A stretch of 64,000 nt of DNA, taken from Bacteroidales bacterium UBA2287 (GTDB taxonomy: Bacteria; Bacteroidota; Bacteroidia; Bacteroidales; Tenuifilaceae). Shown here piece by piece: positions 25,707 to 34,916 of the stretch (positions are counted from its first letter, which is position 1; every line of letters begins with the position of its first letter). The notes under the pieces were generated by a model. That model was not told the origin of the DNA. It did not search any database and worked only from the letters and a program-made list of their open reading frames with translations. Location of the stretch: assembly GCA_002345675.1 (NCBI GenBank), contig DDWL01000057.1, forward strand, positions 21,581 to 85,580, written 5' to 3'. The translations under genes were made by a program, and so were the position numbers.

Positions 25707-28628
25707 TTAGTAAATCATTACTTTTTTAACAGAAGGCTCCTTGCCTAGTAGTTGAATAAAGTAAACTCCAGAGGGCAAGCGATTTCCCAAACTAATTTCT
25801 ATCGACAAATCGTTAGGTGCTAATTGTTTGGTTAAATGGACTCTTCCATAAGCATCAATTAGTCTAAGGGAATTAAATATATTACCTCCTGTAAGTTCAA
25901 CAAATACTATTTGCTGAATTGCCGAATAGGAAATGCGTGGATTACTTGCCACAGGTTCTTCAACTTCGAGTGGTGTTCTAACGTCTATTTTAAGGCTATA
26001 CGGTAGACTTTCGTTTTCCCCATCGCTTACTCGTATTGGAACTGAAAGCAATCCAACAAAATTTGCCACGGGCAAAATGGTTAACTCATTAAAGGTAAAA
26101 TTGCTAAACTCAAAAACCGTTAGACTAAAGTCGTTGGGGAAACTGCTATCGTCGTCATCAACACTTATGTCGCTCAGCGAAATAGCTATTGGTGTGTTTT
26201 TATAAGTATATAATTCGTTTTGACCAGTAATAATTGGTACAGTTGCCGTTTCAACACATTCAACAGTTAGTGTTTGTGAAATGTAGCCCAAGTTTCCGGT
26301 AAGCGTAAATGTTACCTCGTTGCTGCCAACCCATTCGTTGTCGTTCGACTGAAACGCTAAGTCCCAATCGCTACTTTCGATGTTTATGTTGTCGTTCCCT
26401 TCCCACGAAATGGTAACATTGCTCGTAGGGTCGGCAGTTACAAACTGCGAAAAATCGACCTGAATTGAATTGCCCTTTTTATACTGAATTATTTCGGGAA
26501 GCTTCATTTTATATACCGAAGCGTTATACGAACGATTTACTATAAAATCGTCGAAGTAAAAGCCATCCTTTTCAATATAACTATCGGCAACTAGTTTAAA
26601 CCTAAGTTTTACCGATTGCCCAAGAAACTGGTCAAGGCTAACAGTTTCCTTAACCCACTGGTTCTGCTGTCCGTGGTACAATGGCTGGTCTTCGTCTTGG
26701 TTCGAACCACCAATTGATGTGTGATTTCCTACAAGCGGAATCCAAGTTGTGCCCCCATCGGTTGAAGCTACCAGCTGAGCATAATCCCAGTTAGTTTCAA
26801 TGTCCCAGCGAGCCATAAACTCTACCGAAGCCAAAGTAGCTTCGGAAAGGTCGATGGTTTGGTTTAGGGTTATGTGAGTGTTCGCATTGCTAAGGTAATT
26901 ACCCGTTGGACTGTCGGTAATTGAAGAACTTGGCGAAACGTACTGAGCCGTTGTTGTTCCCCAGCTGCTCGAAGTCCAATTTGTTAGACTGTTGCACTCA
27001 TCGGTAATAATTGGCTCCGAAAAGCCAAACACTTTAGTAACGGTATCGGTAAATGCAAACAGGCCGTTACTTGTTGAAAGTACAAATTTTATTTCGTCGC
27101 CTCCGGCAATACCATTTTTGAGGCTCACACTAAAATTACCGCTTCGTTTTTCGAGAAGGGTCATCTCGTTAAAGGACACAGGGTCGCCTACTTGTTCAAT
27201 ATTATTCGATATAGGTACTAGCGAAACGGTAAAATTTGCTGGGGTATCGATTCCGAGACAAGTAGTTTCAAATGGAACTATAAATTGAAATGAGCCAACA
27301 AGCTGGGGTGCTTTTTCAACAGTTTTAGCGTACATAACCGCAAACCGAGCAATATATAGGTTCATATTGGTATGCCCAGCACAAATTTCCTCAATTTTAT
27401 TGGCTGCAGGCCAAAAGCCATCGGCAGGATTTCCCGCTTCGGGAGTAAAGGCTAATACTTTGTTTTTGGTTGTTTGCTCTCCGTAAAACCAATCGTCGCT
27501 TCCGCCGTTAGCAGTATAGTTAAGTGTTTGGTAACATGTTCCGTATGCATAACCATTTGTTTCGGTCATTAAGCTAGCATAGGTCCCTAAGAGTTCGGCA
27601 TCGGGAGTTGTTTCGTTTGCATAACCCCAGGGATAAATAAGAATATTGCTATAAGTGTGGTTGTTAAGGGCAAGGTCGAAATTTTTTGTCTCAACAAAAT
27701 GCTTTACAAGTTGCGTTTCGGGTTCACTAAACGCAGCAGTTCCCCTATAGGTTTCGGTGCTTCCATTGGGCGAAGAGCCTGTGTCGTCGTAACCCCAGTT
27801 ATACCCAAAGTTGCGATTAAGGTCAACGCCTATTGATGTGCTGCCAGAATTAATGCGCCGGTTTTTTCGCCAATAACCACCTCCATTAGGGTTAGTTGTC
27901 TCATTATGAACATAACCATCGGGGTTAACGCAGGGTATAAAGTATATTTCGAGGTTATCGACCAAGTACTTAATTTCAGCATTGGTTTCGTAGTTCTCGA
28001 GCAGGTACCACATTTGGTAAAGCATTTGCTGCATGCCAGCAGGTTCGCGAGCGTGTGTAAGGGCGGTATAAAGCACTCGTCGTTTATCCTGATTAATATC
28101 GGGGCTGTTCGATATGCGAACCCAGTACACAGGTCTATTTTCAATAGTTAAGCCGCCGTCAATAGGCAACTTTGCCGATATTAAGCCAGGAAAAAGGGTA
28201 CGCATTTCGTCGAGTTCGTTAAGCAACTCGCTGTATGTATGATAACCACCCATTGAGCCCAACTTAAAGTTTACTGGAGTTGTACTGTTTTTAATTGCAC
28301 GGCGTTGGCCTTTTATATTGCTGTTAAGTTCAGCTATGTTTAACCCCTTGTTTCGCGAAACATAAAACTCTGTCATGTCGGGCACAAGAACATCGAAGCT
28401 AAACCCAGCCTCTTTTATAATGCTCTGCTCCTGTTCGGAGAACTCGCCAATAATAAATTGCCCAGGCTTACTTTCAATGTTTTCGAGATTAACGCCTACT
28501 TTTGCGAGGGTTACAATATCGTTTTGAGCCGAAGTATATACCTTTAGTTTTAAGTGCTTTTCTGGCTGTGCAAGGCTAACGGCTGAAAACAATGCTATTA
28601 AAGCAAAAATAATGAGTGTTTTTTTCAC
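25707..28628 (-). CDS. Secreted M14 zinc carboxypeptidase with T9SS sorting domain
   Basis: A 973-residue secreted protein. Signal peptide (1-20), a propeptide-like region (about 20-120), then an M14 carboxypeptidase domain (about 130-430): the zinc ligands are in THAREPAG (HxxE) and NNHTYSN (His), substrate-binding VDLNRNFGYNW is present, and FTPEAGN carries the catalytic Glu. Later regions include an adhesion-like jelly-roll (about 520-690, TNWTSSSWG to FYFDDFIVN) and an Ig-like or cadherin-like segment. The end (about 895-973) is a T9SS type A sorting domain, with PSGVYFIQLLG and VKKVMIY. It should be exported and possibly anchored to the surface to trim peptides. A TAAATTTG -7 box lies upstream at 28692-28699. 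Confidence 0.93.
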   Translation of the reverse strand: MKKTLIIFALIALFSAVSLAQPEKHLKLKVYTSAQNDIVTLAKVGVNLENIESKPGQFIIGEFSEQEQSIIKEAGFSFDVLVPDMTEFYVSRNKGLNIAELNSNIKGQRRAIKNSTTPVNFKLGSMGGYHTYSELLNELDEMRTLFPGLISAKLPIDGGLTIENRPVYWVRISNSPDINQDKRRVLYTALTHAREPAGMQQMLYQMWYLLENYETNAEIKYLVDNLEIYFIPCVNPDGYVHNETTNPNGGGYWRKNRRINSGSTSIGVDLNRNFGYNWGYDDTGSSPNGSTETYRGTAAFSEPETQLVKHFVETKNFDLALNNHTYSNILIYPWGYANETTPDAELLGTYASLMTETNGYAYGTCYQTLNYTANGGSDDWFYGEQTTKNKVLAFTPEAGNPADGFWPAANKIEEICAGHTNMNLYIARFAVMYAKTVEKAPQLVGSFQFIVPFETTCLGIDTPANFTVSLVPISNNIEQVGDPVSFNEMTLLEKRSGNFSVSLKNGIAGGDEIKFVLSTSNGLFAFTDTVTKVFGFSEPIITDECNSLTNWTSSSWGTTTAQYVSPSSSITDSPTGNYLSNANTHITLNQTIDLSEATLASVEFMARWDIETNWDYAQLVASTDGGTTWIPLVGNHTSIGGSNQDEDQPLYHGQQNQWVKETVSLDQFLGQSVKLRFKLVADSYIEKDGFYFDDFIVNRSYNASVYKMKLPEIIQYKKGNSIQVDFSQFVTADPTSNVTISWEGNDNINIESSDWDLAFQSNDNEWVGSNEVTFTLTGNLGYISQTLTVECVETATVPIITGQNELYTYKNTPIAISLSDISVDDDDSSFPNDFSLTVFEFSNFTFNELTILPVANFVGLLSVPIRVSDGENESLPYSLKIDVRTPLEVEEPVASNPRISYSAIQQIVFVELTGGNIFNSLRLIDAYGRVHLTKQLAPNDLSIEISLGNRLPSGVYFIQLLGKEPSVKKVMIY

Positions 28629-28691
28629 GATACTTTAATTTAGTTTGTATATATTTGAACTAGAAATGACGAATTGCGTTTATTTAGTCGT

Positions 28692-28699
28692 CAAATTTA
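28692..28699 (-). promoter_or_regulatory. Predicted -7 box upstream of the M14 carboxypeptidase
   Basis: Minus-strand TAAATTTG matches TAnnTTTG; a TTTA about 18 bp upstream is a weak -33 candidate. It lies about 65 bp before the ATG. Confidence 0.35.
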
Positions 28700-28776
28700 T
28701 ACTAAAAAACAATATTTTAAATGCCGACAAGTTCTTTTATATTAACATTACTTAGCTTTTAAGTTTTGGCATTTAT

Positions 28777-28806
28777 TTTGTTCAAAAAAACAATTATTTA
28801 CTTTTG
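28777..28806 (+). promoter_or_regulatory. Near-consensus Bacteroidota promoter
   Basis: TTTG (28777-28780), an 18-bp spacer, then TACTTTTG (28799-28806), a perfect match to the sigma-ABfr type TTTG-N19-TAnnTTTG. The ATG of the lipoprotein gene is 57 bp downstream. The same octamer TTTGTTCA... context occurs twice (TTTTGTTCAAAA at 28777 and again at 28802), giving a short direct repeat around the promoter. Confidence 0.7.
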
Positions 28807-28862
28807 TTCAAAATTTCACTTTTTTTAAAAACCAACCAACTATTAACTTAAAAACAAACACT

Positions 28863-29684
28863 ATGAGAAAATTAGGAACAATTGGTGCACTAGTAATGGC
28901 TGCTGCCATTTTATTCACCAGCTGCGAGAAAATTGAAACATCGGAGTTAACTCTCGATTTAACTCAAACGGCTACTGTAAAGGTTTATCTTTTTGCTGAG
29001 CTTAATCAAACTACAAATGGTTTAGAAAGCGTTCCAAACGGAACAAATGTTATTGTTTCAATTCCTAACAACGCTTTTAACTCATCAGCTTCTGGATTAT
29101 GGACAACCAATGCAGTGGTTGCTAACGGCGCAATTGAGGTTACTGTACCCGCCACCAACATTGGTGTTTCTGTAACTTTTACTCCAGCTGAATTTCTTTA
29201 TGCTCAGGTTCAAGGTTTTGGTGCCAACGCCGCTACAATTCAAAAATTGTATAAAGCTAATTTGGGTCCATATATTTTAGGTGCTGTAAAACCAGGTGAA
29301 ATTCGTTCGTACAATATTACTTACAACCTTACTGAGACTCCAATTAATTATACCGAAACTGTTTCTCGTAAGTTTGAGCTAAGGGCTGATATTGATGCAA
29401 CTACAACAACTGGGGGATTGCAGGAAACTGTTCCTCAAAACACTGTAGTAACCTTTTATAATACTACATTTATGACCACAGCAACCGTAGGTGCTGGTGG
29501 CATTGTTACCGTAAATCTTCCCTGGGGTCAACCTGTTTCTGCTAGGTTTCAGGCAATTAAAACCCTTACACTTTTACCTAATGTTACAACAAAAAATTAT
29601 CGTTACACCGCTACATTCAATTCTTATACTGAATCGTCTCCAGTTGCTCAGTATAAACTCTTTACTGACGAACCCTGGGAGTAA
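28863..29684 (+). CDS. Putative envelope lipoprotein, beta-rich
   Basis: A 273-residue protein with a lipoprotein signal: hydrophobic stretch ALVMAAAILFTSC, Cys21 as the lipid site. The mature part consists of beta strands rich in Thr, Val and Asn (for example TATVKVYLFAELNQTTNG, VNGAIEVTVPATNIGVSVTF, TVVTFYNTTFMTTATVGAGG) with repeated internal pattern, suggesting two similar beta-sandwich units. No family is recognised. It is behind a strong promoter and 37 bp before an outer-membrane barrel gene, so the two are probably co-expressed and may form a surface pair. Many codons differ from the nearby genes, with more TCT/TCA than TCG. Confidence 0.7.
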   Translation: MRKLGTIGALVMAAAILFTSCEKIETSELTLDLTQTATVKVYLFAELNQTTNGLESVPNGTNVIVSIPNNAFNSSASGLWTTNAVVANGAIEVTVPATNIGVSVTFTPAEFLYAQVQGFGANAATIQKLYKANLGPYILGAVKPGEIRSYNITYNLTETPINYTETVSRKFELRADIDATTTTGGLQETVPQNTVVTFYNTTFMTTATVGAGGIVTVNLPWGQPVSARFQAIKTLTLLPNVTTKNYRYTATFNSYTESSPVAQYKLFTDEPWE

Positions 29685-29721
29685 CAGTTTTAATATATCC
29701 TAATTTTTTTAACTTAAAAAA

Positions 29722-30573
29722 ATGAGAATGAAAAGAATACTAATAACCCTTACAGCCTGTATGCTTGGTTTTGCTGCTTTTGCACAGGAAGGTTCCGAAA
29801 GCCCCGAACCTAAGGCAAGCAACAACGGGAAACAGTACTTACCCCAAGCTGGCGATTTTGGCGTAGGAATTGACGGCTCCCCTATTTTCTACTACATTGG
29901 CAACATGTTTAACGGAACAACCAACAATTCGCTGAACCTTAACGACAACACCCTATACTTTCGTTACTTTTTAGCCGATAACGCTGCCGTTCGTGCAAGA
30001 GTTCGCATTAACTCGGGCTCAACCTTCGACAAATTTCTTGTTAGAGACGATGCTGCGTTTATGGTTGACCCCTTAAGCAATAAGCAACTTCAGGATTTTC
30101 GCACTTTTACTTCCCAAGATTACCAACTATCGCTTGGTTACCAAATGTTTAAAGGAACCAATAGGCTTCGTGGTTTTTATGGTGCCGATTTAGGTCTTGG
30201 ATACTCACGAAATTCAACAACATATGAGTATGCAAACCAAATGACCCAGGCCAATACAGCGCCTACAACTGCAATATTTGGTAACGCAGCCTCAAGAACT
30301 CTTATTGAAAAAGGTTCCCCATTAATTAATGTTGGTCTTGGTGTATTTACAGGTGGCGAGTACTACATTATGCCAAAATTTTGTATTGGCGCCGAAATGG
30401 GATTCACCTATTACTACCAGTACGTAGGACAGGCATACAGAACTCAAGAAACAATGGTGCTTACCCAGCATGTTGAAACGGAAACAGTCCTAAACTCAGG
30501 TGGAAATTCTTGGAACGCATGGACCACAATGCCTTACATGTATGGCAGCCTATACTTTATGTTCCACTTTTAG
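29722..30573 (+). CDS. Outer-membrane beta-barrel protein
   Basis: A 283-residue protein with a signal peptide (about 1-21, ending AAFA) and an alternating-residue, aromatic-rich pattern typical of outer-membrane barrels: TLYFRYFLADNAAVRARVRI, YQLSLGYQMFKGTNRLRGFYGADLGLGYSR, FCIGAEMGFTYYYQYVG. It ends YMYGSLYFMFHF, with a terminal Phe that fits the C-terminal BAM recognition signal. Size fits an 8-to-10-strand barrel. Ligand unknown. It follows the lipoprotein gene by 37 bp and is followed by an intrinsic terminator. Confidence 0.82.
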   Translation: MRMKRILITLTACMLGFAAFAQEGSESPEPKASNNGKQYLPQAGDFGVGIDGSPIFYYIGNMFNGTTNNSLNLNDNTLYFRYFLADNAAVRARVRINSGSTFDKFLVRDDAAFMVDPLSNKQLQDFRTFTSQDYQLSLGYQMFKGTNRLRGFYGADLGLGYSRNSTTYEYANQMTQANTAPTTAIFGNAASRTLIEKGSPLINVGLGVFTGGEYYIMPKFCIGAEMGFTYYYQYVGQAYRTQETMVLTQHVETETVLNSGGNSWNAWTTMPYMYGSLYFMFHF

Positions 30574-30595
30574 TGTGAACAAATAGTACCAATAT

Positions 30596-30627
30596 AAAGC
30601 GGGGTGAGAATTTCACCCCGCTTTTTT
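30596..30627 (+). terminator. Intrinsic terminator after the barrel gene
   Basis: AAAGCGGGGTGA (30596-30607) and TCACCCCGCTTT (30613-30624) form a perfect 12-bp stem with a 5-nt loop, followed by more T residues. It closes the lipoprotein-barrel unit. Confidence 0.85.
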
Positions 30628-30835
30628 GCGTTATAGCATTACAAATACTTCATCTCGATATAAGGAATACTTAAAGACCGAGAATAATTCGTTTCAATTT
30701 TAATGGGGTTGTCTCATAAGTTATAAATGCCTAACCACAAACCTGCCCGACTGCGTCATTCAGGCGGGGAGTCCTAAGGTTTTACGTAAAGTTCACAAAG
30801 ATTTGTATATGTGCGTGTTGTCGTTGTTTCCGATT

Positions 30836-31335
30836 CTCGATAACTATCCACAGCCGTCAGGTTAAGCGGGTTTTCCCAACTGTTACCGAAACTCCAGATT
30901 TCATTTTATTCCTTTCTCCTTGATGAGAAAGGAACAAAGAATCAAGGCAAAACGAAGCTGCCACCCGCCCTGCCAAATCGTAAGCCCCATGGCAACGTAA
31001 GCGATATGGAACGCAGCAAGGGGAGACCCTTCCTATATGTCCAAGGTTTTACAAAGTTCTATCATCCTAACCGCTATAAACCAATGCGTTCCATCTCGAA
31101 CGCAAGCGCCCTTGCACATGGGGCTAACGATTCAGCATTCCCCCTCATGCTGCCGCTCTCCCGATAGTTATCGGGATTGCCATCCCACCGCACGTCTCTC
31201 ATGGCAAACATCTTGGAATTTCTAGTCCATTTCGCTTTGATGTTTTTGGTGCCACATGCTTTTTCTATGCATTAGCTAATGGACGTTTTCCGCAGCCTTC
31301 TATCATTAGCCTGACGGCTATGGATAGTGATCGGG
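30836..31335. repeat. Nested inverted-repeat element (possible decayed mobile element or structured RNA)
   Basis: Outer arms: 26 bp at 30836-30861 and 31310-31335, reverse complements with 23 of 26 matches. Inside: AGCCCCATG at 30983-30991 with CATGGGGCT at 31117-31125; ATGGAACGCA at 31006-31015 with TGCGTTCCAT at 31085-31094; a local 10-bp hairpin TTCCTTTCTC/GAGAAAGGAA at 30909-30934; and a CCCGATA-GT-TATCGGG palindrome around 31164-31179 that echoes the outer arms. All the long-range pairs nest without crossing. No transposase is present. It may be a MITE-like remnant or fold as RNA. Confidence 0.55.
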
Positions 31336-31540
31336 AACTTAAAACGCTAATTATCTGATATGTTTTTCATTTAATTTTTTTTGTTCTCAGGATAAATTAG
31401 CGGCTTTGCGGCATTGCGTGAGATTTTTTATTGCTGGTGAATAGTTACAACAAATTGGTATATAACCGCTAATATTTGATTTTAATCCCATATTTTGAAT
31501 GTATTGCCAAATTTGTGTTCGCCTTATTAATCATTTTTCA

Positions 31541-31548
31541 TACTTTTG
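31541..31548 (+). promoter_or_regulatory. Predicted -7 box upstream of the RND transporter
   Basis: TACTTTTG matches TAnnTTTG, 20 bp before the ATG at 31569. The nearest TTTG (31512-31515) is 25 bp upstream, longer than usual, so this is a partial match. Confidence 0.4.
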
Positions 31549-31568
31549 AGCGAAATTAAATACTCGCT

Positions 31569-33896
31569 ATGTTTTTTGCTTTTTTAGCCAGAAATATTCT
31601 TCGGTATAAACCTGTTGTAATTGCCTTTGTGGCTGTGGTAACAGCCTTTATGCTATACTCGGCAACAAATTTGAAACTTTACTACAAGCCAGCCCTACTT
31701 TTACCAAAGTACGATAGCCTGCTAATTAAGCAAACCCAGTTTACCAATCTTTTTGGAAAAGGCGAAAACCTAATGGTTGTTGGAGTTCAAGACTCGGCCT
31801 TTTTTACCGAAAAAAATCTTGTCAAGTGGATTAGTTTAACGCAAAAAATAAGCAAGATTAAAGGCGTTGAGCACGTTTTTTCGATTACCGATATCTTTAA
31901 TATTGAAAGAAACAATGAAGATAAAACCTTTATTTTTAGTAAGGTTTTCGATTCAATTCCCAGCTCACAGCATAAAATCGACTCGCTAGCAAGCATAAGC
32001 TATTCACTCCCCTTCTATAGTAATTTGCTTTACAACAAAGAGGCTAATGTTTACCTAATGGCCATTAGCTTAAATAACGATGTAATTTTTACAAAAAACA
32101 GGGTTAACCTTAACAACGATATAGTTGCAGCATGCAATGAGTATACTGAAAGTACGGGAAATTCGCTCAAATTTTCGGGACTGCCGTACCTTAGGGTTAC
32201 CATTGCTGAAATGATAAAAAAAGAGATGTTCCTATTTATTGGGCTCGCTCTTTTTATTACCTTTTTTATTCTCTTTTACCTTTTTCGATCGTGGCGCGTT
32301 GTGCTGTTCTCGCAGCTTGTTGTTGCCATTTCGGTAACATGGGCACTAGGCCTTATGGCTCTTTTAGGGTACGAAATTACTTTACTAACAGCAGTTATTC
32401 CTCCGCTAATTATTGTAATTGGAATACCAAACTGCATTTTTTTACTAAACAAGTACCATCACGAGTATAATTCGCATAGCAATAAAACCAAGTCGCTTTA
32501 TCGAACCATTCAGAGCATTGGAAGCGCAATTTTTTTAACTAACATTACTACAGCTGCAGGATTTGGTACTTTTATTATTACAAATATTGCAATATTAAAA
32601 GAGTTTGGGCTTTCGGCATCCATTGGAGTAATGAGCGCCTTTGTGGTTTCCATTCTTATAATTCCAAGCGTTTTTAGCTACTTAAACTCCCCCGAGCCAA
32701 GGCACTTAGAGCATTTGGACAATGTAAGAATTAACAGAGCAATTACTCGAGTAACGCTAACAACGCTATATAGGCGCAAAACCGTTTTTATTATAACTCT
32801 TGTAATTTTAGTAATTGGTTTTATAGGCTTTACCCGCATTAAAACCAAAGGATACATGGTGGACGATATTCCGCACAATCATCCAATATATGTCGATTTA
32901 AAGTTCTTCGAGAAGCACTTTGTGGGTGTTATGCCCGTTGAAATAGTTGTCGATTCGAAGAAACCGAAAGGTATACTTCAAGAATCGGAGCTTGCACGCA
33001 TTTCGAAACTACAAGATGAACTTAAGGAATTTAAGGATCTTTCGAAGCCTTTATCAATAGTTGAAGCAGCCAAATTTACACGACAGGCCTACTTCAACGG
33101 AAATCCAAGTCAGTATAAATTACCCCGAGGGCCCGAAAGGGGTTTTATTATGTCGTACCTCCCAAAAAGCCTTGGAAAAAATGAATTGCTAAGCCGATTT
33201 GTTGACTCAACGGGGCGATACACAAAAATTATATATAACGTAGCCGACATTGGAACCCACAACATAAAGGTTCTTCATAAAAACATACAAAGCAAAATCG
33301 ATTCGGTTTATAAAACCGACAGTAAAAATGTTTTTGTTGGCGGGGGAAGCATTCTAATTTCGGAGGGTAACGAATTTTTGGTTAACAGTTTATTTCTAAG
33401 CCTTCTATTTGCCATTGGTTTAATTTCGCTTTTTATGGCTTGGATGTTTCGAAATCCTAGAATGGTGCTCCTTTCAGTATTGCCTAACTTAGTTCCACTT
33501 CTTATTACAGCCGCTATTATGGGATTTTTAGGAATTAACCTAAAGCCAAGTACCGTAATAGTTTTTAGCATTGCATTTGGTATTTCGGTCGATAATTCCA
33601 TCCATTTTCTTTCACGCTTTAGGCGCGAATTTAAACGCACAAAGGGAAACACAAAAGCTTCGGTTGTTTGTGCCATAAGCGAAACCGGTTTTAGCATGAT
33701 CTATACCTCGCTGGTACTTTTCTTTGGGTTTGGCATTTTTATGGCCTCAGGGTTTGGCGGCACTGTTTCGCTAGGTTTGCTGGTTTCAACAACCCTTTTG
33801 GTTGCGCTTTTTTGCAACCTTGTACTTTTACCATCAATCCTTTTGTCGCTGGCTCGGAAAACAAATACTCCCGAATGCGAAGACATGTATAACTAA
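31569..33896 (+). CDS. RND superfamily (MMPL-type) exporter
   Basis: A 775-residue polytopic protein of the RND/MMPL superfamily. It has two homologous halves, each with one leading helix, a periplasmic loop (about residues 35-210 and 420-600) and five clustered helices (about 215-370 and 610-760). The second half includes FGISVDNSIHFLSRFRREF, a typical sequence in the helix 4-5 region of such proteins, and GFGTFIITNIAILKEFGL in the first half matches the related sterol-sensing-like motif. Members export lipids or other hydrophobic molecules across the inner membrane. It is the first gene of a run with polyprenyl synthase, YitT and rsgA, which hints at a lipid-linked role but does not show it. 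Confidence 0.88.
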   Translation: MFFAFLARNILRYKPVVIAFVAVVTAFMLYSATNLKLYYKPALLLPKYDSLLIKQTQFTNLFGKGENLMVVGVQDSAFFTEKNLVKWISLTQKISKIKGVEHVFSITDIFNIERNNEDKTFIFSKVFDSIPSSQHKIDSLASISYSLPFYSNLLYNKEANVYLMAISLNNDVIFTKNRVNLNNDIVAACNEYTESTGNSLKFSGLPYLRVTIAEMIKKEMFLFIGLALFITFFILFYLFRSWRVVLFSQLVVAISVTWALGLMALLGYEITLLTAVIPPLIIVIGIPNCIFLLNKYHHEYNSHSNKTKSLYRTIQSIGSAIFLTNITTAAGFGTFIITNIAILKEFGLSASIGVMSAFVVSILIIPSVFSYLNSPEPRHLEHLDNVRINRAITRVTLTTLYRRKTVFIITLVILVIGFIGFTRIKTKGYMVDDIPHNHPIYVDLKFFEKHFVGVMPVEIVVDSKKPKGILQESELARISKLQDELKEFKDLSKPLSIVEAAKFTRQAYFNGNPSQYKLPRGPERGFIMSYLPKSLGKNELLSRFVDSTGRYTKIIYNVADIGTHNIKVLHKNIQSKIDSVYKTDSKNVFVGGGSILISEGNEFLVNSLFLSLLFAIGLISLFMAWMFRNPRMVLLSVLPNLVPLLITAAIMGFLGINLKPSTVIVFSIAFGISVDNSIHFLSRFRREFKRTKGNTKASVVCAISETGFSMIYTSLVLFFGFGIFMASGFGGTVSLGLLVSTTLLVALFCNLVLLPSILLSLARKTNTPECEDMYN

Positions 33897-33914
33897 AATG
33901 AATTCCACATTACA

Positions 33915-34889
33915 ATGTACAACTTAGAACAACTTTCGGATTTAGTTGAGAAAAGCCTAATAGCGTTTAGTATTCCTAACGAACCCCAAAATCTATATAA
34001 ACCTATTAGGTACGCCATTGCATCGGGAGGAAAGCGAATAAGGCCGGTTCTTACGCTTGCTGGGTGTAATGCGTTTTCACAAACCGTCGATCATGCTATT
34101 TTTCCTGCTCTTGCGCTTGAGGTTTTTCATAACTTCACGCTCGTTCACGACGACATAATGGACAATGCTCCCCTAAGGCGAAATCATCCCACGGTATATG
34201 CCAAATGGGGTCAAAATACAGCAATTCTTTCGGGCGATGCAATGAATGTTTTAGCATACCAACTTTTAGGGAGAACAAGTAAAGAGTTCTTACCGCAAGT
34301 TTTTTCGGTTTTTAACACAATTGCCTTAGGTGTTTGCGAGGGTCAGCAAATGGACATGGACTTTGAGTCGTCGCAGTTTGTAACCCAGGAGGAGTACCTT
34401 AAAATGATTGAGCTAAAAACGGCGGTGCTTGTTAAGGGAGCGCTCGAAATTGGTGCTATTTTAGGTGGCGCATCGTCGGCCGATGTTAATAGAATTGGTG
34501 AGTTTGGAATGAACCTTGGTCTTGCGTTTCAGTTGCAAGATGACCTCCTCGACACCTACGGCGATGTTAGCGTTTTTGGGAAGAGAATAGGAGGCGATAT
34601 TGTTGCAAACAAAAAAACCTATCTTACCGTTAGAGGATTTAATTTGGCAAAGGGAAAGCAACTCGATTTGCTTAATAGCTACTTTAAAGCGCAAAACCTT
34701 GAGCCCGAAAAAAAGATTTTTGAGGTAAAAAAGATTTACGACGAATGTGGAGTTAAAGAAATAACCGAGCAAAAAATACAAGAATACTTCGATCTTTCCC
34801 TAAAAGCACTCGAAAAAATTAGCGTTAAACCCGAAAAAAAGGAAACGCTCATTTGCCTTGCCGAAAAGATTATGGATAGGAAAAAATAA
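33915..34889 (+). CDS. Polyprenyl synthetase (isoprenyl diphosphate synthase)
   Basis: A 324-residue all-helical trans-prenyltransferase. The first aspartate-rich motif is DDIMD (D79, D80, D83) in LVHDDIMDNAPLRR, and the second is DDLLD (D209, D210, D213) in QLQDDLLDTYGD; GGKRIRP (38-44) binds diphosphate. The residue five before the first motif is Phe (F74), which usually favours short products (C15-C20), whereas long-chain enzymes have a small residue there. It condenses isopentenyl diphosphate with allylic diphosphates for quinone, carrier-lipid or other isoprenoid synthesis. It starts 19 bp after the RND exporter and 28 bp before yitT. Confidence 0.95.
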   Translation: MYNLEQLSDLVEKSLIAFSIPNEPQNLYKPIRYAIASGGKRIRPVLTLAGCNAFSQTVDHAIFPALALEVFHNFTLVHDDIMDNAPLRRNHPTVYAKWGQNTAILSGDAMNVLAYQLLGRTSKEFLPQVFSVFNTIALGVCEGQQMDMDFESSQFVTQEEYLKMIELKTAVLVKGALEIGAILGGASSADVNRIGEFGMNLGLAFQLQDDLLDTYGDVSVFGKRIGGDIVANKKTYLTVRGFNLAKGKQLDLLNSYFKAQNLEPEKKIFEVKKIYDECGVKEITEQKIQEYFDLSLKALEKISVKPEKKETLICLAEKIMDRKK

Positions 34890-34916
34890 AAATTACAAAC
34901 TATATCGCTCACTAAA

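Larger units (their letters stand above)
30628..31568. other. Long non-coding region with nested inverted repeats
   Basis: About 940 bp without a supported gene. It includes the repeat element at 30836-31335 and, just before it, a segment (about 30776-30805) that resembles one at 59889-59914 (both contain AAAGTTCACAAAG after GTTTTAC). The GC content of 30.9-31.2 kb is higher than the surroundings. A short plus-strand frame near 31037-31225 shows no protein features. Confidence 0.6.

Noticed and set aside
31037..31225. Short plus-strand frame inside the nested repeat region
   Set aside because: It crosses the repeat arms, has no start context and yields a Cys/Pro/Arg-rich peptide without homology features.
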